From positions 1 through 48,739 of the forward strand of contig JAFDYY010000025.1 in the NCBI GenBank assembly GCA_018267195.1: a DNA stretch of 48,739 nt. Reading direction: 5' to 3'. Both the position numbers and the translations under genes were made by a program. The notes under the pieces are model-generated. The model saw nothing but the letters and a program-made list of their open reading frames with translations. It was not told the origin of the DNA and made no database searches. How positions within the stretch are numbered: position 1 is the stretch's first letter; every line of letters starts with the position of its first letter. Shown here piece by piece: positions 34,863-44,044 of this stretch. The stretch comes from Bacteroidota bacterium (lineage in GTDB: Bacteria > Bacteroidota > Bacteroidia > Cytophagales > Cyclobacteriaceae).

Positions 34863-35527
34863 TGGATTCGGACGGCAAAATTTTATTGATCAACAAACCG
34901 CTGGAATGGACATCGTTTGATGTGGTGAACAAACTGCGGTATAAACTGAAAACAAAAAAAATTGGGCATGCCGGCACCCTCGATCCGTTGGCCACCGGGT
35001 TATTAATTATTTGTACCGGCAAAATGACCAAACGTATTGACGAGTTTCAGGCGCAAGAAAAAGAATATACCGGTACCTTTGTGCTGGGGCAGTTTACGCC
35101 ATCTTACGACAAAGAAACCGCGGTAACCAAAACAGAAGATATTTCCACCATTACAGAGGAACAGGTGAGGCGAGCAGCCACACAATTTGTTGGTACCAGT
35201 TGGCAAGTGCCCCCTTTACACTCAGCTATACGTATAAATGGAAAACGAGCCTACGAACTGGCACGAAAAGGCAAAGCAGTAACCCTTAATCCCAGAGAAA
35301 TTTTTATCAAAGAATTTGAGATTACTTCGGTGCACAAACCGCTGGTTACCTTCCGGGTGGTATGCTCTAAAGGCACCTACATTCGCAGCCTTGCACATGA
35401 TTTTGGCCAGGCACTTGGCACGGTAGCTCACCTTTCTGGATTGTGCCGTACCCGCATCGGGCATTTTAAACTAACCGATGCCGTAACGGTAAATGAGGTT
35501 GCGGAAGTAACTTTACCCCCGGCATGA
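34862..35527 (+). CDS. truB: tRNA pseudouridine(55) synthase TruB
   Basis: This is a 221-residue enzyme that makes pseudouridine-55 in the T loop of tRNAs. The N-terminal KPLEWTSFDVVNKLRYKL precedes KIGHAGTLDPLATGLLIICTGKMTK, holding the catalytic Asp. A further motif is VSKGTYIRSLAHDFGQALG-like (VCSKGTYIRSLAHDFG). It lacks the C-terminal PUA extension of longer TruB proteins, which is common in Bacteroidota. The start overlaps the uppP stop, and the stop overlaps ribF (ATGA). Confidence 0.96.
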   Translation: MDSDGKILLINKPLEWTSFDVVNKLRYKLKTKKIGHAGTLDPLATGLLIICTGKMTKRIDEFQAQEKEYTGTFVLGQFTPSYDKETAVTKTEDISTITEEQVRRAATQFVGTSWQVPPLHSAIRINGKRAYELARKGKAVTLNPREIFIKEFEITSVHKPLVTFRVVCSKGTYIRSLAHDFGQALGTVAHLSGLCRTRIGHFKLTDAVTVNEVAEVTLPPA

Positions 35528-36468
35528 AAATTTACCACCGCCTCGAAGATTTTACTCGTCTAAACCATGCCGTTGTTACCAGCGGTACGTTTGACGGAGT
35601 ACATGTAGGTCATCAAAAAATCCTTCACCGACTGAAAGAGGTGGCCGCACAACACACGGGCGAAACGGTAGTGATCACCTTTTGGCCACATCCTCAAATG
35701 GTACTACATCCCGAAAACGATTCATTAAAACTGTTAAACACCTTTGAAGAGAAAGCCCACCTGCTAAAAGAGCAAGGAATACAACACCTGCTCCGCATTG
35801 AGTTTACGAAGGAGTTTTCACTTCTAAGTTCGTCTGATTTTATTCAAAAAATTTTAATCGAAAAGATAGGCACTAAAAAATTAGTTATCGGTTACGACCA
35901 CCGTTTTGGGCACAACCGTGAGGGAAGTTTTGAGCAACTGAAACTGAATGCCTCAACGTATGGCTTTGAAGTAGAAGAAATTTCCAGGCAAGACATCGAT
36001 CATGTGGCGATCAGTTCTTCTAAAATACGGAAAGCCTTGGAGCAGGCCGACATTACAACTGCCAATGATTTGTTGGGAAAACCCTACTCTATTACGGGGC
36101 AAGTTGTAAAAGGCGACCAGGTAGGGCGAACTCTCGGCTTCCCTACGGCCAACCTCAAAATAGATTCGCGCTATAAACTTATTCCGGCAGAGGGTATTTA
36201 TGCCGTTACCGCCTTGCACAGAAATAATTTTTATAAAGGCATGCTCTACATCGGCAACCGGCCTACCCTGCAGGGAACCCGAAAAGTAATTGAAGTCAAT
36301 CTGTTTGGATTCAATCAAAGCATATATGGCGAATATTTAACTATTTATTTTCATCAATGGCTTCGGGCCGATAAAAAATTGAGTGGCCTTGACGAACTGA
36401 AGCAACAACTTCTTCTCGATAAAATCGAATCAGAAAAAATATTGCAAAACATTACCTTTGTTTCATGA
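35524..36468 (+). CDS. ribF: Bifunctional riboflavin kinase/FAD synthetase
   Basis: This is a 314-residue cytosolic enzyme turning riboflavin into FMN and then FAD. The N-terminal adenylyltransferase half (~1-180) shows [28 protein letters not shown] and the [10 protein letters not shown] motif. The C-terminal kinase half (~185-310) shows [20 protein letters not shown] and GIYAVTAL...[10 protein letters not shown]. Both halves are complete. It overlaps truB by 4 bp (ATGA) and the next gene by 4 bp, so the operon is translationally chained. Confidence 0.96.
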   Translation: MKIYHRLEDFTRLNHAVVTSGTFDGVHVGHQKILHRLKEVAAQHTGETVVITFWPHPQMVLHPENDSLKLLNTFEEKAHLLKEQGIQHLLRIEFTKEFSLLSSSDFIQKILIEKIGTKKLVIGYDHRFGHNREGSFEQLKLNASTYGFEVEEISRQDIDHVAISSSKIRKALEQADITTANDLLGKPYSITGQVVKGDQVGRTLGFPTANLKIDSRYKLIPAEGIYAVTALHRNNFYKGMLYIGNRPTLQGTRKVIEVNLFGFNQSIYGEYLTIYFHQWLRADKKLSGLDELKQQLLLDKIESEKILQNITFVS

Positions 36469-37160
36469 TCGACAAACGTGTTTCCGGAGCTGAAGAAGCC
36501 GTGCAGGATATTCCCGACCACGCCATATTAATGCTGGGCGGTTTTGGTTTATGTGGCATTCCTGAAAACACCATCCAGGCCTTGCTGAAAAAAGGAGTAA
36601 AAGGCCTTACCTGTATTTCAAATAATGCTGGGGTAGATGACTTTGGCATAGGGCTGTTGCTGCAAACACGGCAGGTAAAGAAAATGATTGCCTCGTATGT
36701 AGGCGAGAATGCTGAATTTGAGCGGCAACTGCTAAGCGGAGAATTAGAAGTTGAGTTAATCCCACAAGGAACACTGGCCGAACGCTGCCGTGCTGGCGGA
36801 GCGGGGATTCCGGCATTCTTCACCCCGGCCGGGGTGGGCACTGAAGTAGCCGAAGGAAAAGAGACACGAATCTTTGATGGCAAAACGTATTTAATGGAGC
36901 ACTGGCTCCGGGCCGATTTTTCTATTGTAAAAGCCTGGAAAGGCGACTACGCGGGCAACCTGATCTACCGCGGCACCGCCCGAAATTTTAACCCTATGAT
37001 GGCCACGGCCGGAAATATTACTATTGCCGAAGTAGAAGAACTGGTACCTCCCGGAGAATTAGATCCCAACCAAATCCATACGCCAGGAATTTTTATTCAC
37101 CGGATTTTTCAAGGCAAACATTATGAGAAAAGAATAGAGCAGCGAACGATTAGTAAATAG
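36465..37160 (+). CDS. scoA: 3-oxoacid CoA-transferase subunit A
   Basis: This is a 231-residue alpha subunit that moves CoA between succinyl-CoA and acetoacetate or similar acids. Seen here are [82 protein letters not shown] and [25 protein letters not shown]. Substrate assignment beyond acetoacetate-type acids is inference. The start overlaps the ribF stop by 4 bp; the partner subunit begins 2 bp after its stop. Confidence 0.93.
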   Translation: MIDKRVSGAEEAVQDIPDHAILMLGGFGLCGIPENTIQALLKKGVKGLTCISNNAGVDDFGIGLLLQTRQVKKMIASYVGENAEFERQLLSGELEVELIPQGTLAERCRAGGAGIPAFFTPAGVGTEVAEGKETRIFDGKTYLMEHWLRADFSIVKAWKGDYAGNLIYRGTARNFNPMMATAGNITIAEVEELVPPGELDPNQIHTPGIFIHRIFQGKHYEKRIEQRTISK

Positions 37161-37162
37161 CT

Positions 37163-37819
37163 ATGTTAGACAAAACCGGAATCGCCAAACGCATTGCAAA
37201 GGAAGTTAAAAACGGAATGTATATCAATTTGGGTATTGGTATCCCTACGCTGGTAGCGAATTATATCCCCCAAAATGTACACGTAGTTTTACAATCGGAA
37301 AACGGGTTGTTGGGCATTGGCCCGTTTCCTAAAGAACAGGAAATTGATGCGGACTTCATCAATGCCGGCAAGCAAACTGTTACCATGATGCCGGGCAGTG
37401 CTTTATTTTCTTCTTCGGATAGTTTTGGCATGATCCGCAGTGGAAAAGTAAACCTTACCATTCTGGGCGCCATGGAAGTATCAGAACAAGGCGATATTGC
37501 CAACTGGAAAGTACCGGGCAAAATGGTAAAAGGAATGGGAGGTGCTATGGACCTGGTGGCCTCAGCTAAAAATATTATTGTGGCAATGCAGCATTGCAGC
37601 AAAGAAGGCGCCTCGAAGTTGCTAAAGAATTGCTCTTTGCCCATTACCGGCCTGAAGTGTGTAAAAAAAATTGTAAGCGATATGGCCGTGCTGGAAGTAA
37701 TGCCCGAGGGAGGCTTCCGGTTGCTGGAACGGGCCCCGGGTGTTTCGGTAGAACAAATTAAAAATGCTACCGAAGGTCACTTGCTGGTAGCCGGTGAAAT
37801 ACCGGAGATGAAAATATAA
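37163..37819 (+). CDS. scoB: 3-oxoacid CoA-transferase subunit B
   Basis: This is a 218-residue beta subunit and catalytic partner of the gene just upstream. It begins MLDKTGIAKRIAKEVKNGMYINLGIGIPTLVANYIP and contains the catalytic glutamate motif SENGLLGIGPFP, followed by ADFINAGKQTVTMMPGSALFSSSDSFGMIRSGKVNLTILGAMEVSEQGDIANW. The two subunits together support ketone-body or acetoacetate use in the cytosol. It is 9 bp before gldC. Confidence 0.93.
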   Translation: MLDKTGIAKRIAKEVKNGMYINLGIGIPTLVANYIPQNVHVVLQSENGLLGIGPFPKEQEIDADFINAGKQTVTMMPGSALFSSSDSFGMIRSGKVNLTILGAMEVSEQGDIANWKVPGKMVKGMGGAMDLVASAKNIIVAMQHCSKEGASKLLKNCSLPITGLKCVKKIVSDMAVLEVMPEGGFRLLERAPGVSVEQIKNATEGHLLVAGEIPEMKI

Positions 37820-37828
37820 AGTGGATGC

Positions 37829-38161
37829 ATGAAAAAATCTGAAATCAATTTTAAGATAGAACTCGATTCCAACAACATCCCCGAAAAAATTCTTTGGGAT
37901 GCCACCGATAAACCGGAGCCCGGTCTATCGGAATCCAAATCCATTAGCCTGGCTTTGTGGGATCACCAACAAAAAAATACCCTTCGCATAGATCTGTGGA
38001 CGAAAGATATGCCGGTAAACGAAATGAAACGTTTCTACATAGACTGTCTGGGCGGCTTGGCACAAAGCGTACTTACTTCCACCGGAGATGAACAAATGTC
38101 GGGTGAAATAAATGGGCTATGCGAAAAACTGGCCCAAGCACTGATCAAAACCGAGAAATAA
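37829..38161 (+). CDS. gldC: Gliding motility protein GldC
   Basis: This is a 110-residue cytosolic protein. It begins KKSEINFKIELDSNNIPEKILWDATDKPEPGLSESKSISLALWDH and continues LRIDLWTKDMPVNEMKRFYIDCLGGLAQSVLTSTGDEQMSGEINGLCEKL, the GldC pattern. In Flavobacterium, GldC modulates gliding, but its homologues also occur in non-gliding Bacteroidota. No other gld or spr genes are in the window, so motility cannot be claimed. It closes the ftsX operon; no clear terminator follows. Confidence 0.9.
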   Translation: MKKSEINFKIELDSNNIPEKILWDATDKPEPGLSESKSISLALWDHQQKNTLRIDLWTKDMPVNEMKRFYIDCLGGLAQSVLTSTGDEQMSGEINGLCEKLAQALIKTEK

Positions 38162-38272
38162 ATAGCGCCCTCATCTACCGACTGTGTCTTGGGTTTATTT
38201 GATATAAAAAACACCTTCCTCGTTTTATTTTAGGGTTTTTAATGTAGATTTAAGAACTAAATCTGAAACTAC

Positions 38273-41254
38273 ATGAAGCCACTTTACTACTCTCTCATTC
38301 TGTTATTTGTTTTTTCAACAGCCGTTTTGGCTCAGACCACTTCGGTTTCAGGCACAATAAAAGACGGCAGCACCAACGTGCCCTTGGCCGGGGTTAACAT
38401 TATTGTAAAAGGCAAAGTAATAGGCACCGTAACGGATCTGAATGGCAAGTATGAGCTAAAAGTAAACCAAGCACCTCCGTTTACACTGGTCATTTCATTC
38501 ATCGGTTTTCACACCGAAGAAACAGAAATAAAAGACACCAACGCCACGTTCGATCTTACCATGAAAGAAGAAACTATTTTAGGCCAGGAGGTAGTGGTAT
38601 CGGCCTCGCGGGTGGAAGAAAAAATAATGGAATCTCCTGTGTCTATTGAAAAGATGGGCATCTTAGCCGTACAAAATACATCAGCCGATAATTATTACAA
38701 AGGCATAGCTAACCTGAAAGGGGTAGATGTAACCAGCAGCAGCATTAATTTTCAGATTATCAATACCCGTGGGTTTGGTTCTACCGGCAACACGCGTTTT
38801 GTGCAGCTTACCGATGGCATGGACACCCAGGCACCGGCTCTCAATTTCCCGATCGGGAACCTGAATGGTCCTTCTGAGCTGGATGTGGAAAGTGTAGAGC
38901 TTATTCCGGGGGCATCGTCCGCTCTCTATGGCCCCAATGCCTTTAACGGAATGTTGCTGGTAAACAGCAAAAATGCTTTTGAATACCAGGGGCTGAGTGC
39001 CTATTTTAAACAAGGCGTAAACCATGTAGGCAGCAATGCCGATGCCCCTATTTCGCCCATGTATGATGGTGCCATCCGCTACGCTAAGTCTTTTAATAAC
39101 AAATTTGCTTTTAAGATTAATGCCGCCTACATGCAAGCTAACGACTGGCGCGGCACCAGCACGTTCGACCGCTACAGCAGCCGCACTCCGGCCGGTTTTA
39201 ATTTTAACCCCGGCTCAGACCTGCTGCACTACATGGGCGATGAAGCCTCTGTTAACTTAGCTATCTTCCCCCTCAGCAAAGACTGGAAAATATTTGGCAA
39301 CAACGACACGCCTTACCAGCAAAATATATTTAGTACAGCACCGCGTTTATCAGCGTTAAGTTATGCGGCAGCCGGAGACCTGCCCAGCACGGTGGTATCG
39401 GTTACACCGTATGCGGAAAAATACCTGATTGACTACCACGCCAAAAATTTAAAAGCCAACGTGGGCTTGTATTACCGGTTGAACGACAAACTGGAACTGA
39501 GTTATTTATACAATGGCGGCTTTGGTACCAGCATTTATACCGGGGCACAACGCTATTCACTCAAAAATTTTGGCATTGGGCAGCACCGGCTGCAATTGCG
39601 TGGCGATAATTTTTTTGTAAGAGCTTACACCACCATCGAAAACTCGGGCGACTCGTACATTACCGAGTTTTTAGCCAAACGGATAAATGACCTCGCTGTC
39701 AGTGCCTCAAACCCGGTGTTCAGCGATGTATCGGGTTATCTGGCCACGTATGGAGCTGAGTACCTGCGCTACTTATATACCAGCGGGCTACAACCCGGCC
39801 AGATTAATTCACTAACCGACTCACAACTTCAGGGCATTACCGGAAAAAACCGACTTCAAATTGAAGAAGCCGCCAACCTGTATGCCCGTGGTGTGGTGGA
39901 CTCGCGGTTTATTTTAGATCCCAACTCGGCTGCCTTTCAGCAGATTAAAGCACAAGCCATGAATGGCACCATTCCCAATGGCCCGCGCTTTAAAGATGCC
40001 ACCCGCCTGTATCATGGCGAGGTGCAATACGATTTTAAAAAACAAATTACCTGGGCCGATGTGGTGGCCGGAGCCAGCTATCGTCAATACATGTTGCAAT
40101 CGAACGGTACGATATTCGATGATGCCAGCGGCCCGCTGCCTATCTACGAATTTGGCGGCTATGTGCAAGCCTCTAAATGGGTGAACGACCGAAAAATAAA
40201 ACTGTCGGCATCAGGTCGGTACGATCGTAACCTGAATTTTACCGGCCGTTTTAATCCCCGTATTTCAGCGTTGTTTAAGCTGAGCGAAAACTCCAACATC
40301 CGGTTTTCGTACCAGACCGGATTTCGCTTTCCTACCACCCAAGGCCAGTACATAGACCTGAATATTATCTCTACCCGTCTGCTGGGCGGGCTACCACGGT
40401 TTGCCGATAAATATCAGTTTTTAAAAAATCCAAACTTAGTTTTTGAGGGGAACTCCGTGCAAAATTATTCTACAGCCGTGTTTAATGGAGGCGCTAACGC
40501 GGCCGCCATTGGCGACCCCAACAACATTGCCTTGCTTAAACCCTTTCAGTGGACACCCGTTAAACCCGAACGTGTACAAAATTTTGAAGTAGGTTATAAA
40601 AGCATTATCGACAATCGGTTGGTAATTGATGCCAGCTATTACTATAACATTTACAACGATTTTCAAACGATCGTAAATTTCAGAGTAGCTGCCCCCACTG
40701 CGGGAATGACACCTGATTATGCCACCCTACTTAATGGCACCGCGTTAATGAGAAATCCTGCCAAAGACAGTATTTCCGGAAATTCGGGTTCGATCTACAC
40801 CAACTACAACGGCACTTTTATGGGGCAAGGTGCGGTGGTCGGGCTGAGTTATAGTTTACGAAAAGGCTACACACTAAGCGGTAACTACAATTGGAACGTA
40901 CTCATCAACCGGCCCGATCCCAATATATTTCAATCGGAATACAATACCCCCGAGCACAAGTTTAATCTTTCATTTGCCAACAGAAAAGTTACCGACCGCA
41001 TTGGGTTTAATATTACCTACCGGTGGCAAACTTCTTTCTTGTGGCAGTCCTCTTTCACTTCGCCCCGCAACGGATTTGTGCCGGCCTTTGGCACGACCGA
41101 TGCACAAATTTCTTACCGGATACCGCAAATAAAATCGGTGGTGAAATTTGGCGGCTCTAATATTTTCAATCTTAAATATATTTCCAACCTGGGCGGCCCC
41201 AACATTATGGGCATATATTATGTAATGGTTACGTTTGACGAGCTTTTTAAGTAA
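38273..41254 (+). CDS. TonB-dependent outer-membrane receptor
   Basis: This is a 993-residue receptor. Signal peptide MKPLYYSLILLFVFSTAVLAQ is followed by a CarboxypepD_reg-like domain (TTSVSGTIKDGSTNVPLAGVNIIVKGKVIGTVTDLNGKYEL), a plug (VVVSASRVEEKIMESPVSIEKM through DVESVELIPGASSALYGPNAFNGMLLV) and a 22-strand-type barrel rich in aromatic residues. It ends AVVKFGG-like SVVKFGGSNIFNLKYISNLGGPNIMGIYYVMVTF. It should import a large substrate across the outer membrane with TonB energy. No SusD partner follows; the next gene is a lipoprotein hydrolase behind a terminator. Substrate is unknown. Confidence 0.9.
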   Translation: MKPLYYSLILLFVFSTAVLAQTTSVSGTIKDGSTNVPLAGVNIIVKGKVIGTVTDLNGKYELKVNQAPPFTLVISFIGFHTEETEIKDTNATFDLTMKEETILGQEVVVSASRVEEKIMESPVSIEKMGILAVQNTSADNYYKGIANLKGVDVTSSSINFQIINTRGFGSTGNTRFVQLTDGMDTQAPALNFPIGNLNGPSELDVESVELIPGASSALYGPNAFNGMLLVNSKNAFEYQGLSAYFKQGVNHVGSNADAPISPMYDGAIRYAKSFNNKFAFKINAAYMQANDWRGTSTFDRYSSRTPAGFNFNPGSDLLHYMGDEASVNLAIFPLSKDWKIFGNNDTPYQQNIFSTAPRLSALSYAAAGDLPSTVVSVTPYAEKYLIDYHAKNLKANVGLYYRLNDKLELSYLYNGGFGTSIYTGAQRYSLKNFGIGQHRLQLRGDNFFVRAYTTIENSGDSYITEFLAKRINDLAVSASNPVFSDVSGYLATYGAEYLRYLYTSGLQPGQINSLTDSQLQGITGKNRLQIEEAANLYARGVVDSRFILDPNSAAFQQIKAQAMNGTIPNGPRFKDATRLYHGEVQYDFKKQITWADVVAGASYRQYMLQSNGTIFDDASGPLPIYEFGGYVQASKWVNDRKIKLSASGRYDRNLNFTGRFNPRISALFKLSENSNIRFSYQTGFRFPTTQGQYIDLNIISTRLLGGLPRFADKYQFLKNPNLVFEGNSVQNYSTAVFNGGANAAAIGDPNNIALLKPFQWTPVKPERVQNFEVGYKSIIDNRLVIDASYYYNIYNDFQTIVNFRVAAPTAGMTPDYATLLNGTALMRNPAKDSISGNSGSIYTNYNGTFMGQGAVVGLSYSLRKGYTLSGNYNWNVLINRPDPNIFQSEYNTPEHKFNLSFANRKVTDRIGFNITYRWQTSFLWQSSFTSPRNGFVPAFGTTDAQISYRIPQIKSVVKFGGSNIFNLKYISNLGGPNIMGIYYVMVTFDELFK

Positions 41255-41277
41255 ACCCATTGGTTTAGTAACAACAG

Positions 41278-41309
41278 CAGCACACCTTCAAAACGTGTGC
41301 TGTTTTTTT
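41278..41309 (+). terminator. Terminator after the TonB receptor gene
   Basis: The 8-bp arms CAGCACAC (41278-41285) and GTGTGCTG (41295-41302) enclose a 9-nt loop and are followed by seven T. Confidence 0.9.
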
Positions 41310-41344
41310 GTACCTTCCCTCGTACATCAATAACTAAAAAATAC

Positions 41345-42553
41345 ATGCGCCTCATTCACCTACGAATTTCAAACTCAGTTATTATTCTTCTATTTCTCTT
41401 TTTACTGATTACCTGCAGTAAGAAAGATACATCGTTTGTGCCGGTTACCTTGGTTAGCGCTACCGAGCAGGTAAGCCGCGCGGCAGGCGATCTAAAAACA
41501 TTTATCGGTGCCTCGGGCATTAGTTTACCAACCGATGCCATTGCCTATGGCACGGATCTGTACACCATTACCTATAAAACTACTTATCAAGGGAAACCCA
41601 TTACCGCTTCGGGATTGGTCATTTTGCCGCAAACTACATCGCCCATAGGCATGGTTTGTTTCAACCACGGCACCATTGCTGCTCATAGCGAAGCACCTTC
41701 GGTGCAACCGCTTAACAGCACGGCCTGGATCTTTTATTCTGCTTTAGCTTCGCCCGGAATGATTGCCGTAGTTCCCGACTTCCTTGGATTTGGCAGTTCT
41801 GCTTCGATGCTTCACCCCTATTATGTTGAAGATGCCACGGCCACCCCGGTATTAGATGCGCTGAAGGCAGCAAGAGAATTAGCCATACAAAAAGGCAAGA
41901 CCTTTAATGGTAAACTTTTTATTTCGGGCTACTCGCAAGGCGGCTATGTAACGATGGCCACGCACAAAGCCATCGAAGCTAATGGATTACCCAATTTTAA
42001 TTTAGTGGCCTCGTTTCCTGCTTCTGGAGGGTACGATGTAAAAGGAATGCAAAGTTATTTTTGGGGATTGCCCACCTACGATGAACCCTTCTTTTTAGCC
42101 TACGTTGCTATGGCCTATAAAGGCTACTACAACTGGCCGCAATCGCTTACCGATGTATTTCAGACAGCCTATGCGGAAGCCATTCCCAATTTATTTGATG
42201 GCTCAAAAAACGGAGATCAGATCAATAGTGCATTAACCGATACCATACCCAAACTATTAACGCCCGATATTCTGGCCAACATCAATACCAACACCCGTTA
42301 TCAGTATATTGTCAATGCCTTTACCGAAAATTCCTTGTTGGATTGGCACCCTACAACAAAAATGTATATGTACCATGGCGATGCCGACATTACCGTGCCG
42401 TACCAAAACTCGGTCGCTACCTACAATAAATTGTTGGCCAATGGAGCTTCTCCTTCTGTCCTCACCTTTACCACACTTCCGGGGGCTACACACGGTACGG
42501 GGGTGGTGCCCTACATTCAGGATTTTATTCCGATCATGTTATCGTTAAAATAA
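41345..42553 (+). CDS. Lipoprotein alpha/beta-hydrolase (esterase/lipase type)
   Basis: This is a 402-residue lipoprotein. The signal MRLIHLRISNSVIILLFLFLLITC ends in a lipobox (LLITC), followed by SKKDTSF. The catalytic domain shows the oxyanion segment VCFNHGTIAAHSEAPS, the nucleophile elbow LFISGYSQGGYVTMATH with Ser in GYSQGG, and a C-terminal MYHGDADITVPYQNS giving the catalytic Asp; the His is in LPGATHGTG. Known relatives are secretory lipases and esterases. It would act at the cell surface or in the periplasm. The start at 41345 is set by the signal; it follows the TonB receptor terminator by about 35 bp. Confidence 0.82.
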   Translation: MRLIHLRISNSVIILLFLFLLITCSKKDTSFVPVTLVSATEQVSRAAGDLKTFIGASGISLPTDAIAYGTDLYTITYKTTYQGKPITASGLVILPQTTSPIGMVCFNHGTIAAHSEAPSVQPLNSTAWIFYSALASPGMIAVVPDFLGFGSSASMLHPYYVEDATATPVLDALKAARELAIQKGKTFNGKLFISGYSQGGYVTMATHKAIEANGLPNFNLVASFPASGGYDVKGMQSYFWGLPTYDEPFFLAYVAMAYKGYYNWPQSLTDVFQTAYAEAIPNLFDGSKNGDQINSALTDTIPKLLTPDILANINTNTRYQYIVNAFTENSLLDWHPTTKMYMYHGDADITVPYQNSVATYNKLLANGASPSVLTFTTLPGATHGTGVVPYIQDFIPIMLSLK

Positions 42554-42722
42554 ACCCAGGTTATGCATTAGGGATGCATCATCTGCCCAAAGGGTTAACG
42601 AAACGTCAACCTTGTCAAGGTTTATCCCTGACAATGAAAATCACTATGGGGTATTTTATTTTCGTAGGTTATTGTTTTTCATTTGTTAATCATGCCAATC
42701 GATTTTCTATAATGATTTGGGA
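42551..42722. repeat. Interspersed structured repeat, copy B
   Basis: This is the second copy of the repeat at 32751-32936, beginning at the stop codon of the hydrolase gene. It can fold into two successive hairpins: AAGGGTTAACG with CGTCAACCTT around AAA, and TTGTCAAGG with CCTGACAA around TTTATC. The central AACCTTG-T-CAAGGTT is a perfect palindrome that would compete with both. It lacks 12 bases present in copy A. A terminator follows directly. Confidence 0.85.
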
Positions 42723-42724
42723 TA

Positions 42725-42762
42725 AAAAAATGCCTCCCGGTTTTCACCGGGAGGCATTTTTA
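42725..42762. terminator. Bidirectional terminator hairpin
   Basis: A long GC-rich stem, TGCCTCCCGG with CCGGGAGGCA around TTTTCA (42731-42756), is flanked by A-run and T-run on the two sides. It can serve both the hydrolase gene with repeat B on the plus strand and the fasciclin gene on the minus strand. Confidence 0.92.
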
Positions 42763-42780
42763 AAATTCTATTTATAATTT

Positions 42781-43947
42781 TTATTTCAATATACCTGCAA
42801 TTACCTCTAACGAGCCATTGCTGGGGGTTAAAAGTTCTTGTGCTATATAGGCACCTGATGGCGTAGTGTTAACCAATGTTATACCGTAAGGGCCTGTGCT
42901 AACAGAAGGAGAACCTACCGATACGGTTATATTCATACTGGCTCCCGAAGCAGGCGTAATAGTTTGTGCGTTGGCAAATTGAGTCGAGCCGCTTCCTCCT
43001 GCCGTAGTGTATTTAGCTGAAACTACCAGATGGTTTAGCAAAAGTGCTCGCGCAGTAGTAGGATTAGCGGCCAAGGCCGACACAAAAGCAGATTCGGAAA
43101 CTGACTGTGCTGCGGCTGCGGCTGCAAACACTTGATTGGGCGGAGCAAAGAAAGTGATGCCTTGCAGGTTGGCAGTTATTGCGCCACTCGCGGAAATAGG
43201 CATAGCCAGCCAGGTAGAGATTTTGAATTTCCCAGTGCTGGGGTCTTGAGTAAAGGTTGCATCAGCTGCCATAATGATGGTCGCCAAATCGCTAAAGCTG
43301 GCACCTAACATTACCGTACCGGCTAGGGTACCTAAAATGGGTGTAAGTGTACTTCCCACCGAAGGGGGAATCAATACCGACCCGGTAACGTGAAACACTC
43401 CGTTGGTTGCCTTTTGGTTGGCCACCACAATAGCTATGGATTGGTTGGTTGATCCGGTCTTCAGCGTTCCGTCAGAATTAATAACAATATTTTGAACGGT
43501 AGCGGTAGCCAAATCAGTATAAAGTGTAGGGAAAGAAGCGGCCGGTGTTAAAGCCGACTGCAGTTGCGCACCGGCTATAATATGGTATTTAAGTACACCC
43601 TCAATAATGGCCGGGTTAATCAGTTTTATATTGGAAGGAAATCCCGGTGTAGCCAATAACGAAATAAAGGCAGTATTCGATGGCGCAAATACGGTATAAG
43701 GCGTAGTGCCGGTAAGGAGTGTTACCAAATCAGGATAAATATTAATGTACTTTACCAGTGAATCTAATGCCTTGTCCGCGGTAACTGTGGCCGACTGCTT
43801 AAATGAAGCCGAAGACATTAGCTGAAGCAGGTTTTGCGTAGGAGCCGGAGGAGGGTTAGACGAACTGGAACATCCGCTGAGCACCCAAAGGGAGAAAACG
43901 GTAACGACTACCAGTGCACCGCTTACTATTGATCGTAGTTTTTTCAT
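42781..43947 (-). CDS. Fasciclin (FAS1) domain lipoprotein
   Basis: This is a 388-residue lipoprotein with lipobox LWVLSGC followed by SSSSNPPPAP. Two FAS1 domains follow, about residues 40-175 and 190-385. The first contains YTVFAPSNTAFISLL and GVLKYHIIAGAQL; the second contains ITFFAPPNQVFAAAAAAQS and LLNHLVVSAKY. FAS1 domains mediate adhesion or bind small ligands at surfaces. The protein is unusually rich in Ala, Thr and Ser. It is alone on the minus strand, ended by the shared terminator. Confidence 0.9.
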   Translation of the reverse strand: MKKLRSIVSGALVVVTVFSLWVLSGCSSSSNPPPAPTQNLLQLMSSASFKQSATVTADKALDSLVKYINIYPDLVTLLTGTTPYTVFAPSNTAFISLLATPGFPSNIKLINPAIIEGVLKYHIIAGAQLQSALTPAASFPTLYTDLATATVQNIVINSDGTLKTGSTNQSIAIVVANQKATNGVFHVTGSVLIPPSVGSTLTPILGTLAGTVMLGASFSDLATIIMAADATFTQDPSTGKFKISTWLAMPISASGAITANLQGITFFAPPNQVFAAAAAAQSVSESAFVSALAANPTTARALLLNHLVVSAKYTTAGGSGSTQFANAQTITPASGASMNITVSVGSPSVSTGPYGITLVNTTPSGAYIAQELLTPSNGSLEVIAGILK

Positions 43948-44044
43948 AAGAGTGATTTAGTTATTAATGGTTATTAATTCAAACGAATAGCCAAAGGTAA
44001 CTATTTTTTAGTGTACCTCAATCGTTAGAAATGGCTAAAAAGGA

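Noticed and set aside
38681..39136. Minus-strand frame of 151 codons
   Set aside because: It is antisense to the TonB receptor plug domain, with no family signature.
42574..42777. Plus-strand frame of 67 codons across repeat B
   Set aside because: It crosses the repeat and the terminator hairpin, has no homologous frame in copy A (which has a 12-base insertion and other indels), and looks non-coding.
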